Shown: in pieces, positions 30,901-42,511 of the stretch
Numbering within the stretch: the first letter of the stretch is position 1
Layout of the letters: the number at the start of each line of letters is the position of its first letter
Assembly: GCF_004353905.1 (NCBI RefSeq)
Contig: NZ_SMOD01000002.1
Span: forward strand, 1-64,000
DNA: 64,000 bases
Origin: Paraburkholderia guartelaensis
GTDB taxonomy: Bacteria > Pseudomonadota > Gammaproteobacteria > Burkholderiales > Burkholderiaceae
Reading direction: 5' to 3'
Position numbers and translations under genes: made by a program
Notes under the pieces: model-generated
Databases searched by the model: none
Told to the model about the DNA's origin: nothing
The model's input: only the letters and a program-made list of their open reading frames with translations

Positions 30901-31962
30901 ATGGATACCAAGCCGAATACCGCGCGCTCACAGACACGTTCGGTCGTCATCATCGTGCTTGCCGTTGTGGTGATTGTCATCGCGTTTTGCTTCACGGCAG
31001 GCTGGCTTTCTCCCGGCCGGCTGACGCCCGCCAAACTCATCGACGCGCTCGCGCCGCCCGATGGAGCTGCGCCCGGATTCCGGCGAAATCACGCCAAGGG
31101 AATTTGCTTCACGGGTGTATTCGAATCGAGCGGCGCGGCGGCGTCCGTTTCGAAGGCGCCCATGTTCGTTGCCGGCACCTATCCCGTTACCGGGCGTTTC
31201 AATCTCGGCTCCCCCGATCCCAAGGCGGCGGATGCGGCGGTTCGCGTGCGCGGACTTGGCCTACGCGTCGTCGCGCCCGACGGCAGCGAGTGGCGCTCGG
31301 CCATGATCGATGCGCCGTTCTTCGCGGTGTCGACGCCCGAGGCGTTCTATGCGTTGCTGCAGGCGTTGGGAAAGAAGGACGACCCCGACGCGATGAAGCA
31401 GTTTATTGCGGCTCACCCGGAGTTCCCCGCTTTCGGTGCGTGGCTCACGAAAACGCCGATGACGTCCTCGTTTGCCGAGGAGCAGTTCAACAGCCTCGAC
31501 AGCTTTGTCTTTACCAACACGGCTGGGCAGGACAGCACGGTGCGCTGGTCTTTCGTGCCTTCCGCGAAGCCTGAACTGCTTTCTGCCGATGAGTTGAAAC
31601 AGCGCGGGCCCAATTTTCTCGACGCGGATATCGTCCAGCGCGTAGCCAACGCGCCGCAACGATGGACGATGATCGTCACCGTCGCCAACCCAGGGGACCC
31701 GAGCGCCGACCCGAGCAAGGCATGGCCCGACGATCGCCGCAAGATTTCAGCGGGCACCCTGGTCGTGCAGGCGATCGAGCCGGAAGCCGATGGCCCGTGC
31801 CGCGATCTCAACTTCGACCCAACGGTGCTTCCCCCTGGCATGCATGTTTCGGACGATCCGTTCCCTGCGGCGCGCTCGGCTGCCTATTCCGTATCGTTTA
31901 ACAGAAGAACCGCTGAAGCCAGCGATTATCCCCATACCGCTGCGGCAGGAGTCGCACAATGA
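30901..31962 (+). CDS. Membrane-anchored SrpA-like catalase-family heme protein
   Basis: The protein has 353 residues from ATG 30901, after GGGAGGGCC. One transmembrane segment (SVVIIVLAVVVIVIAFC, about residues 19-40) anchors a periplasmic domain. That domain belongs to the small catalase-related (SrpA) group: RRNHAKGICFTGVF with the distal His, GRFNLGSP, and a late DLNFDPTVLPPGM segment. Such proteins are heme peroxidases rather than full catalases. The stop overlaps the start of the cytochrome b561 gene by 4 bp, so the two are translationally coupled, and the b561 may pass electrons to the peroxidase. Confidence 0.87.
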   Translation: MDTKPNTARSQTRSVVIIVLAVVVIVIAFCFTAGWLSPGRLTPAKLIDALAPPDGAAPGFRRNHAKGICFTGVFESSGAAASVSKAPMFVAGTYPVTGRFNLGSPDPKAADAAVRVRGLGLRVVAPDGSEWRSAMIDAPFFAVSTPEAFYALLQALGKKDDPDAMKQFIAAHPEFPAFGAWLTKTPMTSSFAEEQFNSLDSFVFTNTAGQDSTVRWSFVPSAKPELLSADELKQRGPNFLDADIVQRVANAPQRWTMIVTVANPGDPSADPSKAWPDDRRKISAGTLVVQAIEPEADGPCRDLNFDPTVLPPGMHVSDDPFPAARSAAYSVSFNRRTAEASDYPHTAAAGVAQ

Positions 31963-32555
31963 ACCCGACCGGCCAACGCTTCTCGCCTCTACAGCGCCTT
32001 CTCCACTGGCTCATGGCGCTTGCCATTCTCGCCATGTTGTTCATCGGCGTGGGTATGGTGTCCACTATTCGCCCCGATCATCTCACGCTGCTTGCCATCC
32101 ACAAGCCGCTCGGCATATTGATACTCGTGCTCGCGTTGATTCGCCTCGCGGTAAGACTTGTCAAAGGCGCGCCGCCGTTGCCCGCCGAAATGCCGCCCGT
32201 CATGAAACTCGCCGCGCATCTTTCGCATCTTGCCTTCTATCTTCTGATGATCGCGTTGCCGCTGCTTGGCTGGAGCATGCTCTCGGCGGGGGGCTATCCG
32301 GTAGTGGTTGCGGGCGTGCGCTTGCCCGCCATCGCGCCGCACAGCGACGCATTGCACACGCTATTCTGGAACTCGCACAAGCTTCTCGCGCTGCTGTTTT
32401 TCTTCCTGATCGTTGCTCATATCGCTGCCGCGCTTTTGCATGCGCTGATCAGGCGCGACGGTGTATTCGAAGCCATGGCGCCGTGGGGCGATACCGTTGC
32501 GGGCATGCCAGTCGATAACGGCCTCGTTGCCGGCAAGACCTCCAGCCGCAATTAG
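31959..32555 (+). CDS. Cytochrome b561-family membrane protein
   Basis: The protein has 198 residues and four transmembrane segments. Candidate heme-ligand histidines are in RLLHWLMALAIL, AIHKPLG, HLAFYLL and FLIVAHIAAALLHALI. The family shuttles electrons from quinol across the inner membrane. The start overlaps the upstream SrpA-like gene (ATGA), which implies a joint complex that reduces peroxide with quinol electrons. It converges with the giant kinase gene 22 bp away. Confidence 0.9.
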   Translation: MNPTGQRFSPLQRLLHWLMALAILAMLFIGVGMVSTIRPDHLTLLAIHKPLGILILVLALIRLAVRLVKGAPPLPAEMPPVMKLAAHLSHLAFYLLMIALPLLGWSMLSAGGYPVVVAGVRLPAIAPHSDALHTLFWNSHKLLALLFFFLIVAHIAAALLHALIRRDGVFEAMAPWGDTVAGMPVDNGLVAGKTSSRN

Positions 32556-32577
32556 TTCACCGGCATTACCCGAGGCC

Positions 32578-35500
32578 TCACGGTGCTCCATAATCGGCGC
32601 CCGGCAACTCGAACTCGAATACGGCGCCTGTTGGCACGTTCGCGTGAACCTGCAACGTGCCTCCGTGCGCCTCGACGATCGATCGGCATATCGACAGGCC
32701 CATCCCCATGCCGGAAGCCTTCGTGGTGAAGAACGGTTCGAACAGCCGTTCGGCGTCCGCTTCGTTGATGCCAGGTCCCGTGTCGCTTACCGTTATCCGT
32801 ACGCCGTTTGCGTCGCTCGCATGCGTTGCGATCGTCAGTTGCCGCATGCCGTCGGCGCAATCGCTCATTGCCTCGACCGCGTTGATGATCAGATTCATGA
32901 CGACCTGTTGAAACTGGACGCGGTCACCCTCCACCGTCGGCAAATCCGCGTCGAGGTGTTCGCGCAACGAGACATGGTGCTTCGACGCTTCGCCGCGCGT
33001 TAGCAAAATGACCTCGCGAATCGCATCGTTGACCATAAATGGCTCTTGCTTCGCCAACTGCTTTTTGACGAGCGCTCTTATGCGTCGAATCACGTCATTC
33101 GCGCGCGTGCCGTTCTTCACGACCCGCGCGATCGCCGCGCGCACCTCGCCCAGATTGGGCGGGCTGGCGTCCAGCCAGTGCGTGGCCGCCTGGGCATTGA
33201 ACACCGCCGACGCGATAGGCTGCGTGATCTCATGGCTAATCGAAGCGGTGAGATGCCCGAGAGAAGCAACACGGTTCGCGTGAGTCAGTTCCATTTCGAT
33301 TTCGTGGGAGCGCTGCTCATGGCTCCTCGCGTCCGCCTCGGCGCGTTTGCGCTCCGTGAGGTCGACGACGAACGCCACGACCTGCTCCGGCGAACTGCTG
33401 AACAGCGCGGCACCGAGCAGCACCGCGACGCGGCTTCCGTCGGCGCGGATATACTCCTTTTCAATCGGCTGCAGCACGCCCCTCTTTTTCAATTCGGCAA
33501 TGGCCACCAGGTCCTGCTCGTGCCACTCGTCGGGCGTAATCCGCGTGCAGTCTACGAGCCCGGCGGCAAGATCGTCCTTGCTGTAACCGATCATGCGCAG
33601 AAACGCGTCGTTGGCTTCGTAAATCGGGCCGATGAAATCCCAGATGAAGACACCCACGATATTCGCATCGACAAGACGGCGAATTCTCGCCTCGCGCTCC
33701 GCGAGATCGCGATACAGGCGGGAATTCTCGAACGAAATCGCAGCCTGTGAAGCCAGCAACTTCAACACAGCCACCCGGCTTGCGGTAAACACGCCGGGGG
33801 CAAGCTTATTTTCAAGGTAGAGCAACGCAATCGGTTTGCCCTGGTGCAGCAAAGGCATGCACGCCACCGAGTGCGTATGGTGCTCAAGAAAATATCGATC
33901 CGAAGAAAAGTCGTGCCGGGCGTACGCGTCGTGAATGATGACGTTCTCGCGCGTCCTGGTCACATATTGAAATATCGATACGGGCAGGCTCCCGCTCTCC
34001 ACGGTCGATTTATCCAGACCGACCGCAATCATCCCGTCACCCGTCGTTGCTTCGGCCTCGATGTGAAAGGTGGCCTCGCCTACGACGATCAACAGTCCGC
34101 GATCCGCGCCCGCATGTTCGATGGCCGTGCGCATCACGGTCTCGATCAGATTGTCGAGCACGATCTCGCTCGAAATCGCTTTCGAGACCCTGATGACCGT
34201 GGCGAGATCGAGGTGCTCGACAGACGTTTCCATGCTGCTGACCACGGAGTATGGCTGCCTGGGTTGCTCGATTTGCGGATTCAAGGCGTCGAGTTGCCGA
34301 ACCTTGCCTTTCGCGCCCCAGCGCGCGAACGCTTGCCGCGCGTTCCTCAGGTACATGTCGGCAATTTCCACGAGCCCGCGCGTAGCGTAGAAGCGCGCGG
34401 CCGCCTGACACGCCACCGCCTCGTTATGGACGAAGCCGTTCTCGCGCGCAGAGCGGATCGCGAGATCGTATAGCTGCTCCGCTTGCGCAATGTCCGCGCG
34501 AATGCGCGCCATTTCCGCGCCCGCGAGCGCCGCGCGGTTTTCGAAATTCTGCGGGCAATGCGACGCCCATTTCTCGAGATGCGCCAAATGACCACGGATC
34601 GAATCGACATGCGCCTGCCGGTCCGACATGCCCGCTTCGTTCCAGCAGGCCGCGTGACTGAGCGCGCCGTAGAAGTGAAACTCAGCCGTTTCGAACTGCG
34701 AGGTCGCGACCCACAACAAGTTTTTGGCGTTCCGTTCCGCTTCGATCGCCTCGGCAAATTCATCGGCGATAAATCTCGCCTGCAATTTGCGCGTCCAGTA
34801 GTCGAACGCAGGGAGCGCCAGGGTCGGGGAACTGCGCAAGTGGCTTTCGAACTCCGCCTCGTCGAATTGCGCGTCATTGAATGAGCCAAGGCGTTCAGTC
34901 TCGCCGCGCAGGGTTCTGACGAGACCCCGATACGTAACGAGCATGTCAGTCACGAGCTGAAAGCGGACGCGTTCGGAAATCGCCACTGCCCTGTCGACTT
35001 CGCGCTGCACGTCATCGAGGTTGTCCCCGACCGAAACGAGGTTCTGCATCAGATCGCAAAGGATATAGAGCGTATAAGTCAGGTCTCCGCTTTCGTTCGC
35101 CATTTCGAGCGCTCGCCGTATCGGCTCGCGTCCTTCGAGGACGTGACGCGCCCAGGGCACCACGATATTGCCGAACGAGGTATAGGTACGGGCTCTGTAC
35201 TTCGCGAGGTGCTTTTTCTCCACCAGATCGAGGCCAAGGCAGCCGAAGCGATAACCGGCCTCGTATTGATCGAAAACCGGACCCGCATAGGTCGCGAGCC
35301 ACACGTAGGCATAGCAGGATGCGTCGCTATTGCCGTACTCCAGGCTCAGGTTGACCATCCTGCACAGCACGAGCGCGCAGAGATGCTGATCGGTGAAGAA
35401 CGCCGGCGTCACGATTTCCGTCAACACGTCGAGCGTATCCTGCACTTCGGGATCGTCGAGCAACGGCAAATCAATCAGGTCCTCGATCTCTCGCTCGCCA

Positions 35501-38115
35501 AGCAGCGCGGCGATACGCTCGAATTCGCGCCGGACCGCCTTTTCGTCCGGATGGGGCGACCACTCCGTTCCGCCTTCGCGCAGATATTGCAGACAGATTT
35601 CGACGCTGCGCTCGCTCTGGTCCAGCGTCGTATAGAGCGTGATGCGCAATCGCGTCACCATCGCGGCGTGATGCCGGGTTCTCGCACGCCGCACGAGTTC
35701 GGAAAGCCGCGCTTGTGCCGCGTGCATTTTCGTGCTCAGCAGTTCGCACTCTGCAAGCAGATATTCAATGGAGAAAAGCAGATCATAGTTAGTGATCCAG
35801 TCGGCGTCCGTCAACAGCGCACGGCAGACGCCAAGATAGGCAAGCGCGGAATTAAACGCCGTCGCGGCCTTTGCGCGCTGCGCCGCCATGAGATTGAGCT
35901 GCGCCACCTGCTCGCGTTCCGCGCGCCCCTTGAGTTGCTGCGTGGCGCGATTGAACTGGCTGACGATTTCAAAAATTGCGTCTTCGCGATTAGCGGGCAG
36001 CGTATTGTCGAGCAGTCGCCTGCCGATGCGCAAATGCATGGACGTTCGCGCCGACTCGTCTATGAGCGTGTACGCGGCTTCCTGCACCCTGTCGTGAAGA
36101 AAGCGATACGCACCGCCGGTGCAAAGGACCAGTCCAGCCTGCACCGCGGGCGCAAGCGCTTCGCGTATCGCCTCTTCCGGCAACTCGCAAATCGTCTCCA
36201 ACAGCGCGACGTTCGCGGCATTGCCGATACAGGCAAACTGCTTGAGTGCGATCTGCGTACGCTCGGGCAGCCGGCCCAGCTTGTCCAGCATTAGCGCGAC
36301 GACGTTTTCCGTGTAGCCTTTGGCGTGAATCTGATGGAGGTCCCATGACCATCGGCTGGCAACGTGATCGAACGTCAGCAAGCCCTCATCCGCAAGCGCC
36401 GAAAGGAACTGGAGCGTGAAAAAAGGATTGCCACCGGTCTTTTTGTGCAGCAGACGGGCGAGCGGCACGGCGCGTGTGGTCGGGCAATGCAAGGCATCAC
36501 ATACGAGTTGTTCGAGGTGCAGATTCGCGAGCGGCGCGAGCACGATTTCGCGCACGAGCGCGCCAGAGGCGCGGATGGCGTCCATCTTTTGCGTGAGCGG
36601 ATGCTCCGCACCCACCTCGTTGTTCCGGTATGCGCCCACCACAAGCAGGTGCTCAGTGTCGCCTTGAACGACCATGTCTTCGAGGAAATCGAGTGTCGCA
36701 ATGTCCAGCCATTGCAGATCGTCGATAAAGATCGTGAGTGGGTGCTCGGGGCGAGCGAACACGGATATGAAACGGCGAAAGACGAGATGGAAGCGCCTTC
36801 GTGCGTCCTGCGCGGCCAGTAGCGGCACGGGTAATTGCTCGCCGATGATCATGGCCAGTTCGGGCACCAGATCGACGATCAATTGACCGTTCGGGCCCAA
36901 TGCGCGTCGAAATTCGTCGCGCCACACCGCAAGCTCGTTTTCACTCTCACCGAGCAGCAATCGAACGCCCGAGCGAAACGCCATGGCGAGCGACGCGTAA
37001 GGAATATCACGGGCAAACTGATCGAATTTTCCGGCGAGGAAAAGGCCTCTTCTGGGCACGAGCGCTTTGTGCAATTCATTAACGACCGCGGATTTCCCGA
37101 CGCCCGAGTAACCGGCAACGAGCACGAGTTCGCTGCGCGCTTCTTTCGACACACGCTCGAAGGCGGCAAGGAGCGCGGCGACTTCCGCACTGCGGCCATA
37201 GAGCGTTTCCGGTATCAGCAACTGATCGGGCATGTCGAATTGCGCAAGCGCGAAGCTCGCAATCTGCCCGTGTGTTTCCCAATGCGCAAGGCAACGCCGC
37301 AGATCGTGGACAATGCCGACTGCCGTTTGATAGCGATCTTCGGCCGTCTTGGCCAGCAGCTTCATGACGATTGCCGAAATCGGCTGCGCGAGCGACGGCA
37401 CGAGATCGGCCGGAGAAGGAGGCTGCCGCGCGATATGGCAATGCACGAGTTCCATCGGATCGGTTGCACTGAACGGCAACTGCCCCGTCAACAACCAGTA
37501 GAAGACCACGCCCAGCGCATAGAGATCGCTGCGTGAATCGATCGACCGGTTCATTCGCCCCGTCTGCTCGGGCGCCATATAAGCGAGCGTTCCCGCGATG
37601 AATTCCGGAGGCACCGGCAGTTGCCGTTCGCGCTGAACCACCGATGCGATGCCGAAGCCCGTGAAGCGCACCGCGCCGTTCGCCCTGTTCAGCAAAATAT
37701 GTCGTGGATTGATATCGCGGTGGACGATCCCCCTTGCATGGACTTTGCCCAATGCGTTCGCGATGGTCACGGCAAGGCGCAGAAATTCGACCGGTGTCGT
37801 GGGAACACCAAGCGTTTCGAGCGGTTCGTCACCGGTGTCTTCGAGCACCAGCATTGTCTGCCCCTGCTCGTCCAACAGTTGCAGAGGGCGCGCCGCGGCG
37901 GGACAGTCGAGCTTGTCGGCAAGCGCGTATTCGTGCGCGAGGCGAGCCACCACCTCACGATTCAACTGATTCCGCGCCGGGCATACGATCAGAACGGGTT
38001 CGCGCGTGTCATCGTCCCTTCGCCGCTTGCCGCGGCAGACGACATACGCGCCATCATCCCACGCGGCTTGAATCGACTCGACAGACTTAGTGTCGGGCCA
38101 TGGGGCCAATCGCAT
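32578..38115 (-). CDS. Giant pseudokinase-AAA-GAF-PAS histidine kinase (HisKA type)
   Basis: The protein has 1845 residues. ATG 38113-38115 is preferred because GGGAG precedes it; an earlier in-frame start adds 15 residues. Order: kinase-like domain (about 1-290) with [12 protein letters not shown] but FTGFG instead of DFG and no clear beta-3 Lys; AAA-16-type ATPase with Walker [11 protein letters not shown] (about 335) and Walker [11 protein letters not shown] (about 459); a long helical region; GAF (about 1305-1470); PAS (about 1475-1595); HisKA with [17 protein letters not shown] (His near 1620); and an ATPase domain ending [17 protein letters not shown]. It shares its first four-fifths with the protein at 16750, but the transmitter is of another class. 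It is monocistronic. Confidence 0.9.
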   Translation of the reverse strand: MRLAPWPDTKSVESIQAAWDDGAYVVCRGKRRRDDDTREPVLIVCPARNQLNREVVARLAHEYALADKLDCPAAARPLQLLDEQGQTMLVLEDTGDEPLETLGVPTTPVEFLRLAVTIANALGKVHARGIVHRDINPRHILLNRANGAVRFTGFGIASVVQRERQLPVPPEFIAGTLAYMAPEQTGRMNRSIDSRSDLYALGVVFYWLLTGQLPFSATDPMELVHCHIARQPPSPADLVPSLAQPISAIVMKLLAKTAEDRYQTAVGIVHDLRRCLAHWETHGQIASFALAQFDMPDQLLIPETLYGRSAEVAALLAAFERVSKEARSELVLVAGYSGVGKSAVVNELHKALVPRRGLFLAGKFDQFARDIPYASLAMAFRSGVRLLLGESENELAVWRDEFRRALGPNGQLIVDLVPELAMIIGEQLPVPLLAAQDARRRFHLVFRRFISVFARPEHPLTIFIDDLQWLDIATLDFLEDMVVQGDTEHLLVVGAYRNNEVGAEHPLTQKMDAIRASGALVREIVLAPLANLHLEQLVCDALHCPTTRAVPLARLLHKKTGGNPFFTLQFLSALADEGLLTFDHVASRWSWDLHQIHAKGYTENVVALMLDKLGRLPERTQIALKQFACIGNAANVALLETICELPEEAIREALAPAVQAGLVLCTGGAYRFLHDRVQEAAYTLIDESARTSMHLRIGRRLLDNTLPANREDAIFEIVSQFNRATQQLKGRAEREQVAQLNLMAAQRAKAATAFNSALAYLGVCRALLTDADWITNYDLLFSIEYLLAECELLSTKMHAAQARLSELVRRARTRHHAAMVTRLRITLYTTLDQSERSVEICLQYLREGGTEWSPHPDEKAVRREFERIAALLGEREIEDLIDLPLLDDPEVQDTLDVLTEIVTPAFFTDQHLCALVLCRMVNLSLEYGNSDASCYAYVWLATYAGPVFDQYEAGYRFGCLGLDLVEKKHLAKYRARTYTSFGNIVVPWARHVLEGREPIRRALEMANESGDLTYTLYILCDLMQNLVSVGDNLDDVQREVDRAVAISERVRFQLVTDMLVTYRGLVRTLRGETERLGSFNDAQFDEAEFESHLRSSPTLALPAFDYWTRKLQARFIADEFAEAIEAERNAKNLLWVATSQFETAEFHFYGALSHAACWNEAGMSDRQAHVDSIRGHLAHLEKWASHCPQNFENRAALAGAEMARIRADIAQAEQLYDLAIRSARENGFVHNEAVACQAAARFYATRGLVEIADMYLRNARQAFARWGAKGKVRQLDALNPQIEQPRQPYSVVSSMETSVEHLDLATVIRVSKAISSEIVLDNLIETVMRTAIEHAGADRGLLIVVGEATFHIEAEATTGDGMIAVGLDKSTVESGSLPVSIFQYVTRTRENVIIHDAYARHDFSSDRYFLEHHTHSVACMPLLHQGKPIALLYLENKLAPGVFTASRVAVLKLLASQAAISFENSRLYRDLAEREARIRRLVDANIVGVFIWDFIGPIYEANDAFLRMIGYSKDDLAAGLVDCTRITPDEWHEQDLVAIAELKKRGVLQPIEKEYIRADGSRVAVLLGAALFSSSPEQVVAFVVDLTERKRAEADARSHEQRSHEIEMELTHANRVASLGHLTASISHEITQPIASAVFNAQAATHWLDASPPNLGEVRAAIARVVKNGTRANDVIRRIRALVKKQLAKQEPFMVNDAIREVILLTRGEASKHHVSLREHLDADLPTVEGDRVQFQQVVMNLIINAVEAMSDCADGMRQLTIATHASDANGVRITVSDTGPGINEADAERLFEPFFTTKASGMGMGLSICRSIVEAHGGTLQVHANVPTGAVFEFELPGADYGAP

Positions 38116-38462
38116 CGACTGATACTCCCAGGAAGCCGGCGAGATGCATCGGCAATTCAAATAGCCGCGCCTTACCGTAATAACTCGATGCCCTGCTTCA
38201 GTCTATGCCAATAGCATGTTTGGCGACTACCAAACGGCTGGCTGCGCCCAGCGGTCTCCGCGAAAAATTGGGGCGCCAAGCATGAGGACATCGAGGAGAC
38301 AGACGCCTGAGGCGCGTGTCACAAGAAGGACAGGTCTAGAGGTATCGACGTTATACACGACAACCTGATGCCGTGCTTTACGAGCGTTCCGGTTCGGGAT
38401 GCGGGAGATGGAGCCGCCCCCCGGAGGAATGACGGCCGCGTTGTCGTATTGGCTATTGCCTG
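38116..38462. other. Intergenic region upstream of the giant kinase
   Basis: There are 347 bp without a supported gene, between the cytochrome c stop and the start of the giant kinase gene, both read leftward. The part near 38116-38250 must hold the kinase promoter. I saw no repeats, RNA gene or clear operator here. A G/C-rich stretch at 38400-38430 may belong to the end of the preceding transcript. Confidence 0.5.
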
Positions 38463-39755
38463 CTATTGCGCCGAACCTTTCGCTGTTTGCTGCCTGATCT
38501 TTTCCACTTCGCGCGGCGAAACAGGAGGCGCCCCGTTATTCCAGCCGCCGCGTATAAACGTCAGAACATTGGCAATCTGCTCGTCGTCGAGCACGTCCGC
38601 GAATTTTGGCATCGGGTATGGCGCCGGTACACCGCCGATGACGATGTCGTCCGTGCCGTTCAAGGTCACGTTGATCAGAGAAAGCGGCTGTGCTGCCAGT
38701 ACGTTCGGGTTGCCGGCAAGCGGCGCCAGCAGGGGTGGAAACCCTCTTCCATCCGGGCCGTGACAATGCATGCAGAAAGCCGTATAAACGCGCGCGCCGG
38801 CGTCGTTGGCCGGGCGTCCGAGCGACACCTTCGTTGCTTTGGCATCGTAGGCATAGTCAGGACCGCCCGATCCGCCCGCAGCGGGCAACGATTTCAGGTA
38901 GCGCGCAATCGCCGCGAGGTCTGCATCGGACATCGCCTGACTGCTATGGTTGATCACGCTTGTCATCGAGCCGAATGCGGCCGCGCGCAGATTCGCCCCC
39001 GTTTTCAGGAACTGTGCGATATCCGCCTCCGACCAGCGGCCCAAACCCGCATTGTGGTCACCCGTGAGGTTCGACGCGAACCAGTTATCTACGGGCGCGC
39101 CCGTCAAATAGACGCTGCCGCTCTCGTCGAGTGCCTTTTCCTGAAACCCGACGCCGCGCGGCGTATGGCATGACCCGCAGTGACCCAGCCCTTGCACCAG
39201 ATAGGCCCCGCGGTTCCAGGCGACGTCTTTGCCCGCCTTGTCTTCATACGCGCCCTTGTGCAGGAACACCATATTCCAGAACATGAGCGGCCATCTCATG
39301 TTCAACGGCCATTTGATATCGGACTCGCGATTCGCCTGCTTCACGGGTACAACGCCTTTCATGAAGTAGGTATAAAGCGCGTGCACGTCGGTGTCGCTGA
39401 CCTTCGCATACGAGGGGTAAGGCATGGCCGGATACAGATTGTGGCCGTCTCTGGCCACGCCTTCACGCAAGGCGCGTGCGAAATCTGCCTCGGTGTAGCG
39501 GCCAATGCCGGTATCGGGATCGGGCGTGATGTTCGTCGAATAGATGGCACCCATTGGCGTCATCATTTTCAGTCCACCCACGAACGGCTTGCCATTTTGC
39601 GTCAAGTGGCAAGCTACGCAATCGCCCACCTTCGCGAGATATTCGCCACGCTGTATCAGCGCGGCGTCATCCGCGAAAGCCCGGCTCGAAACCATCGAAA
39701 CCATTAACAAGGCAAGTTCGCAACCGCGGACGAATGCCTTCAACGCCGTTCTCAT
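38463..39755 (-). CDS. Three-heme membrane cytochrome c of an aldehyde-oxidising complex
   Basis: The protein has 430 residues from ATG 39753-39755, after GGAGGCC. It has a signal peptide (about 1-28, ending SSRAFADD) and three heme motifs, GDCVACHL, GHCGSCHT and FCMHCHG, each starting a cytochrome c domain. This matches the cytochrome subunit of periplasmic alcohol/aldehyde dehydrogenases, which passes electrons to ubiquinone or an oxidase. It starts 13 bp after the molybdopterin subunit and is the last gene of the aldehyde-oxidation set. Confidence 0.92.
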   Translation of the reverse strand: MRTALKAFVRGCELALLMVSMVSSRAFADDAALIQRGEYLAKVGDCVACHLTQNGKPFVGGLKMMTPMGAIYSTNITPDPDTGIGRYTEADFARALREGVARDGHNLYPAMPYPSYAKVSDTDVHALYTYFMKGVVPVKQANRESDIKWPLNMRWPLMFWNMVFLHKGAYEDKAGKDVAWNRGAYLVQGLGHCGSCHTPRGVGFQEKALDESGSVYLTGAPVDNWFASNLTGDHNAGLGRWSEADIAQFLKTGANLRAAAFGSMTSVINHSSQAMSDADLAAIARYLKSLPAAGGSGGPDYAYDAKATKVSLGRPANDAGARVYTAFCMHCHGPDGRGFPPLLAPLAGNPNVLAAQPLSLINVTLNGTDDIVIGGVPAPYPMPKFADVLDDEQIANVLTFIRGGWNNGAPPVSPREVEKIRQQTAKGSAQ

Positions 39756-39768
39756 TGTTGGCCTCCGT

Positions 39769-42006
39769 CTATACAGACTGCAACTGCCTGCCCACCGGCA
39801 GATCGCGCAAACGCTTGCCGGTTGCCGCATAAATTGCATTGGCGATAGCGGGCATTGCCGCCGACGTGCCGGGCTCTCCAATTCCGCCAGGCGCTTCGCC
39901 GCTTTTGACGAGATGCACGAGAATTTCGGGTGCCTCGTGTATGCGCAGTATCCGGTAGTCCGTAAAGTTGCTTTGCAGCACGCGGCCCCGTTCGATCGTC
40001 ACCTCACTGTACAGTGCGCCCGTGATGGCGAAGATCACGCCGCCCTGAATCTGCGCTTCCACCGTGTTCGGATTGACGAACATCCCGCAATCCACGGCAC
40101 ACACCACACGGTTTACGCGCACTTCGCCCTGCTCGACCGTGACTTCGGCGACCATCGAAAGATAGCTGCCGAAGGCGTGCATCACGGAAACGCCTCGCCC
40201 CTGGCCCTTCGGTAATGCGCTCCCCCAGTTCGAAAGCCGGGCGGCAATATCGAGCACGTTCAGCGCGCGCGGCGACTTGCCGAGCAGATCGCGGCGATAC
40301 TGCACGGGATCGGTCTTGGTCTGTACCGCAAGCTCATCGATAAAGCTTTCGACGACAAACGTACCGCGCGTTGGGCCGACGCCTCGCCAGAATGCAGTCG
40401 GGATCGCATCCGGCTCTTGCCGCACATAGTCGACGAGCTGATTCGGCAAGTCGTAGGGTAGCGCAGCCGCCACTTCCACCGCATCGGGGTCGACGCCGTT
40501 CTTGATCGTCGAAGGCGCGAACCGCGAAAGGATCGACGATCCGGCAATGCGATGCTGCCATGCGACCGGTTTGCCATGCTCGTCGAGACCCGCCGAAATG
40601 CGGTCGTAGTAGTAAGGGCGGTACATGTCGTGCTGGATGTCCTCCTCGCGCGTCCACGTTACCTTCACGGGCGCGTTCACCTGCTTCGCGACTTTCACCG
40701 CCTGTGTGACGCCATCCACTTCGAGCCGCCGCCCGAATCCGCCGCCGAGCAGGAAGTTGTGCACCACGACTTTATCCGCGGGCAGGCCTGTGATTTTCGC
40801 CCCTGCATCGCGCGCGCGTGTCGGGACCTGCGTGCCGACCCAGATATCGCAGCTATCCTGCTGCACGTGCACCGTGCAATTCATCGGCTCCATCGTCGCG
40901 TGCGCAAGGAACGGTTGTCGATAGATCGCATCCACACGCGTCTTCGCACCGGCGAATGCGCGGGTCACATCCCCTTCCTTGCGCGCGACCGCCCCTTCGC
41001 CCTGTGAGGCCCGCTCCAGATCGCCGACGATCGTCTTGATCGATACGGACGCGCCCGCCCCTTCGTCCCAACTGATCTTCAACGCCGCCGCGCCGCGCTT
41101 CGCGGCCCAGGTATGGTCACCGACCACGGCAACGCCATTGTCGATCTTCACGATCTGGCGCACGCCTGGGATCGTCCTCGCCGCGCTATCGTCCACTGCT
41201 GCGAGTTTTCCGCCGAACACGGGACAGTTGACGATCACCGCGTACACCATGCCGGGCAGCCGCACATCCAGCCCGAACATCGCGCTGCCGTCCACCTTCT
41301 CGGGCGAGTCGAGCCGTCGCGCCGTCGTGCCGATGAGCTTGAAGTCTTTCGGGTCCTTGAGCGTGACGTCACCCGGAACCGGCAGCTTGCCGGCGGCTTC
41401 CGTGAGCTGGCCGTAAGCGAGCGTGCGATTCGTGGCAGCGTGCATGACCTGGCCGTTCTGCGCGTGGCACGTCGCGGGGTCGACCTGCCACTGCTGCGCA
41501 GCGGCGTTGACGAGCAGCGCCCGCGCCGTGGCCCCGGCGCGCCGCATCGGCTCCCACGCATAGCGAATCGACGTCGATCCGCCCGTCAACTGACCGCCTA
41601 GCAAGGGATCGAAGAACAGCTTCTCGTTCGGCGGCGCGTGGTCGATCGTGACGCTGTCGAGCGGGACTTCCAGTTCTTCGGCGATCAGCATCGGGATCGA
41701 GGTGTACACGCCCTGTCCCATTTCGACCTTCGGGATAATGAGCGTCACCTTGCCCGACGTGTCGATCTGCACGAACGCATTCGGCGCAAACACCGCGCTC
41801 TGCGCAGGCTCGACGCCGTCGCCGCCAATCACCGTCTTGCGTACGTCGCCCTCGCTGCGCGCGGGCAAGCTGAACCCGAGTATCAACCCGCCGCTGCCCA
41901 GCACCGCCACGCTCGCGCTGAACTTCAGAAAAGCCCTGCGTGTAAGGCCGGATAGCGCTTTGTCCCGCGGTTCGCCATTTTGCGCATCAAGGAGTCCCTG
42001 CGACAC
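39769..42006 (-). CDS. Molybdopterin-binding subunit of a periplasmic xanthine-oxidase-family aldehyde oxidoreductase
   Basis: The protein has 745 residues from GTG 42004-42006, placed 6 bases after AAGGAGG and just past the stop of the small subunit. The longer open frame that runs back across the small subunit is antisense-like noise. A Tat signal (LTRRAFLKFSASVAVLGSG) is followed by the two-part IorB/AldH fold: GGQLTGGSTSIRYAWEPM, FLLGGGFGRRLEVDGV, AFWRGVGPTRGTFV, and the C-terminal GEPGTSAAMPAIANAI with the active-site Glu. It oxidises an aldehyde or N-heterocycle in the periplasm. The substrate is probably an aldehyde, given the co-directional aldehyde dehydrogenase. Confidence 0.9.
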   Translation of the reverse strand: MSQGLLDAQNGEPRDKALSGLTRRAFLKFSASVAVLGSGGLILGFSLPARSEGDVRKTVIGGDGVEPAQSAVFAPNAFVQIDTSGKVTLIIPKVEMGQGVYTSIPMLIAEELEVPLDSVTIDHAPPNEKLFFDPLLGGQLTGGSTSIRYAWEPMRRAGATARALLVNAAAQQWQVDPATCHAQNGQVMHAATNRTLAYGQLTEAAGKLPVPGDVTLKDPKDFKLIGTTARRLDSPEKVDGSAMFGLDVRLPGMVYAVIVNCPVFGGKLAAVDDSAARTIPGVRQIVKIDNGVAVVGDHTWAAKRGAAALKISWDEGAGASVSIKTIVGDLERASQGEGAVARKEGDVTRAFAGAKTRVDAIYRQPFLAHATMEPMNCTVHVQQDSCDIWVGTQVPTRARDAGAKITGLPADKVVVHNFLLGGGFGRRLEVDGVTQAVKVAKQVNAPVKVTWTREEDIQHDMYRPYYYDRISAGLDEHGKPVAWQHRIAGSSILSRFAPSTIKNGVDPDAVEVAAALPYDLPNQLVDYVRQEPDAIPTAFWRGVGPTRGTFVVESFIDELAVQTKTDPVQYRRDLLGKSPRALNVLDIAARLSNWGSALPKGQGRGVSVMHAFGSYLSMVAEVTVEQGEVRVNRVVCAVDCGMFVNPNTVEAQIQGGVIFAITGALYSEVTIERGRVLQSNFTDYRILRIHEAPEILVHLVKSGEAPGGIGEPGTSAAMPAIANAIYAATGKRLRDLPVGRQLQSV

Positions 42007-42007
42007 G

Positions 42008-42463
42008 TCACGCCTCCTTGACCGCCTGTTTGATGGCCGCGCGAATGCGGTTATAGGTGCCGCAACGGCAGATATTGCCCGCCATCGCCGCATCGATATC
42101 GGCGTCGCTCGGGTTGGCGTTCTGCGCGAGCAGCGACGCCGCCTGCATGACCTGCCCCGACTGGCAATATCCGCACTGAACCACGTCGAGCTTGCGCCAC
42201 GCGGCCTGAATCCGTTTTCCCGCGGGCGTATCGCCGACTGCCTCGATGGTCGTGATCTTGCGCTCGCCCACGGCCCCGACCGGGTAGACGCACGAGCGGA
42301 CCGCAACACCGTCGACATGGATGGTGCAGGCACCACACTGCGCGATTCCGCAGCCAAACTTGGTGCCCGTGAGCCCGACGAGGTCACGCAACACCCACAG
42401 CACGGGCATGTCGGGCGGCGCGTCCACCGTATGCGGCTGGCCGTTGACTTCAAGCGTTACCAT
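42008..42463 (-). CDS. [2Fe-2S] subunit of the aldehyde oxidoreductase
   Basis: The protein has 151 residues from ATG 42461-42463, after CAGGAG. The plant-type ferredoxin cluster is [16 protein letters not shown], and the second alpha-helical [2Fe-2S] cluster is [11 protein letters not shown] plus GNICRCGTY. It carries electrons from the molybdenum centre to the cytochrome c subunit. It has no leader and is probably exported with the Tat-tagged large subunit. Its stop lies directly before the large subunit's GTG, and the start is 48 bp after the aldehyde dehydrogenase gene. Confidence 0.93.
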   Translation of the reverse strand: MVTLEVNGQPHTVDAPPDMPVLWVLRDLVGLTGTKFGCGIAQCGACTIHVDGVAVRSCVYPVGAVGERKITTIEAVGDTPAGKRIQAAWRKLDVVQCGYCQSGQVMQAASLLAQNANPSDADIDAAMAGNICRCGTYNRIRAAIKQAVKEA

Positions 42464-42511
42464 CAAGACTCCTGATCAGTCGTACGTTTCAGCGGAATCC
42501 ATGCGCGGCGC

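Noticed and set aside
35143..36294. 383-codon open frame antisense to the giant kinase
   Set aside because: Shadow of the helical repeat region on the other strand, with no ribosome site and no motif.
42007..42453. N-terminal extension of the molybdopterin subunit over the [2Fe-2S] gene
   Set aside because: The extension overlaps a gene with clear iron-sulfur motifs in another frame. A GTG with AAGGAGG sits directly after that gene's stop.
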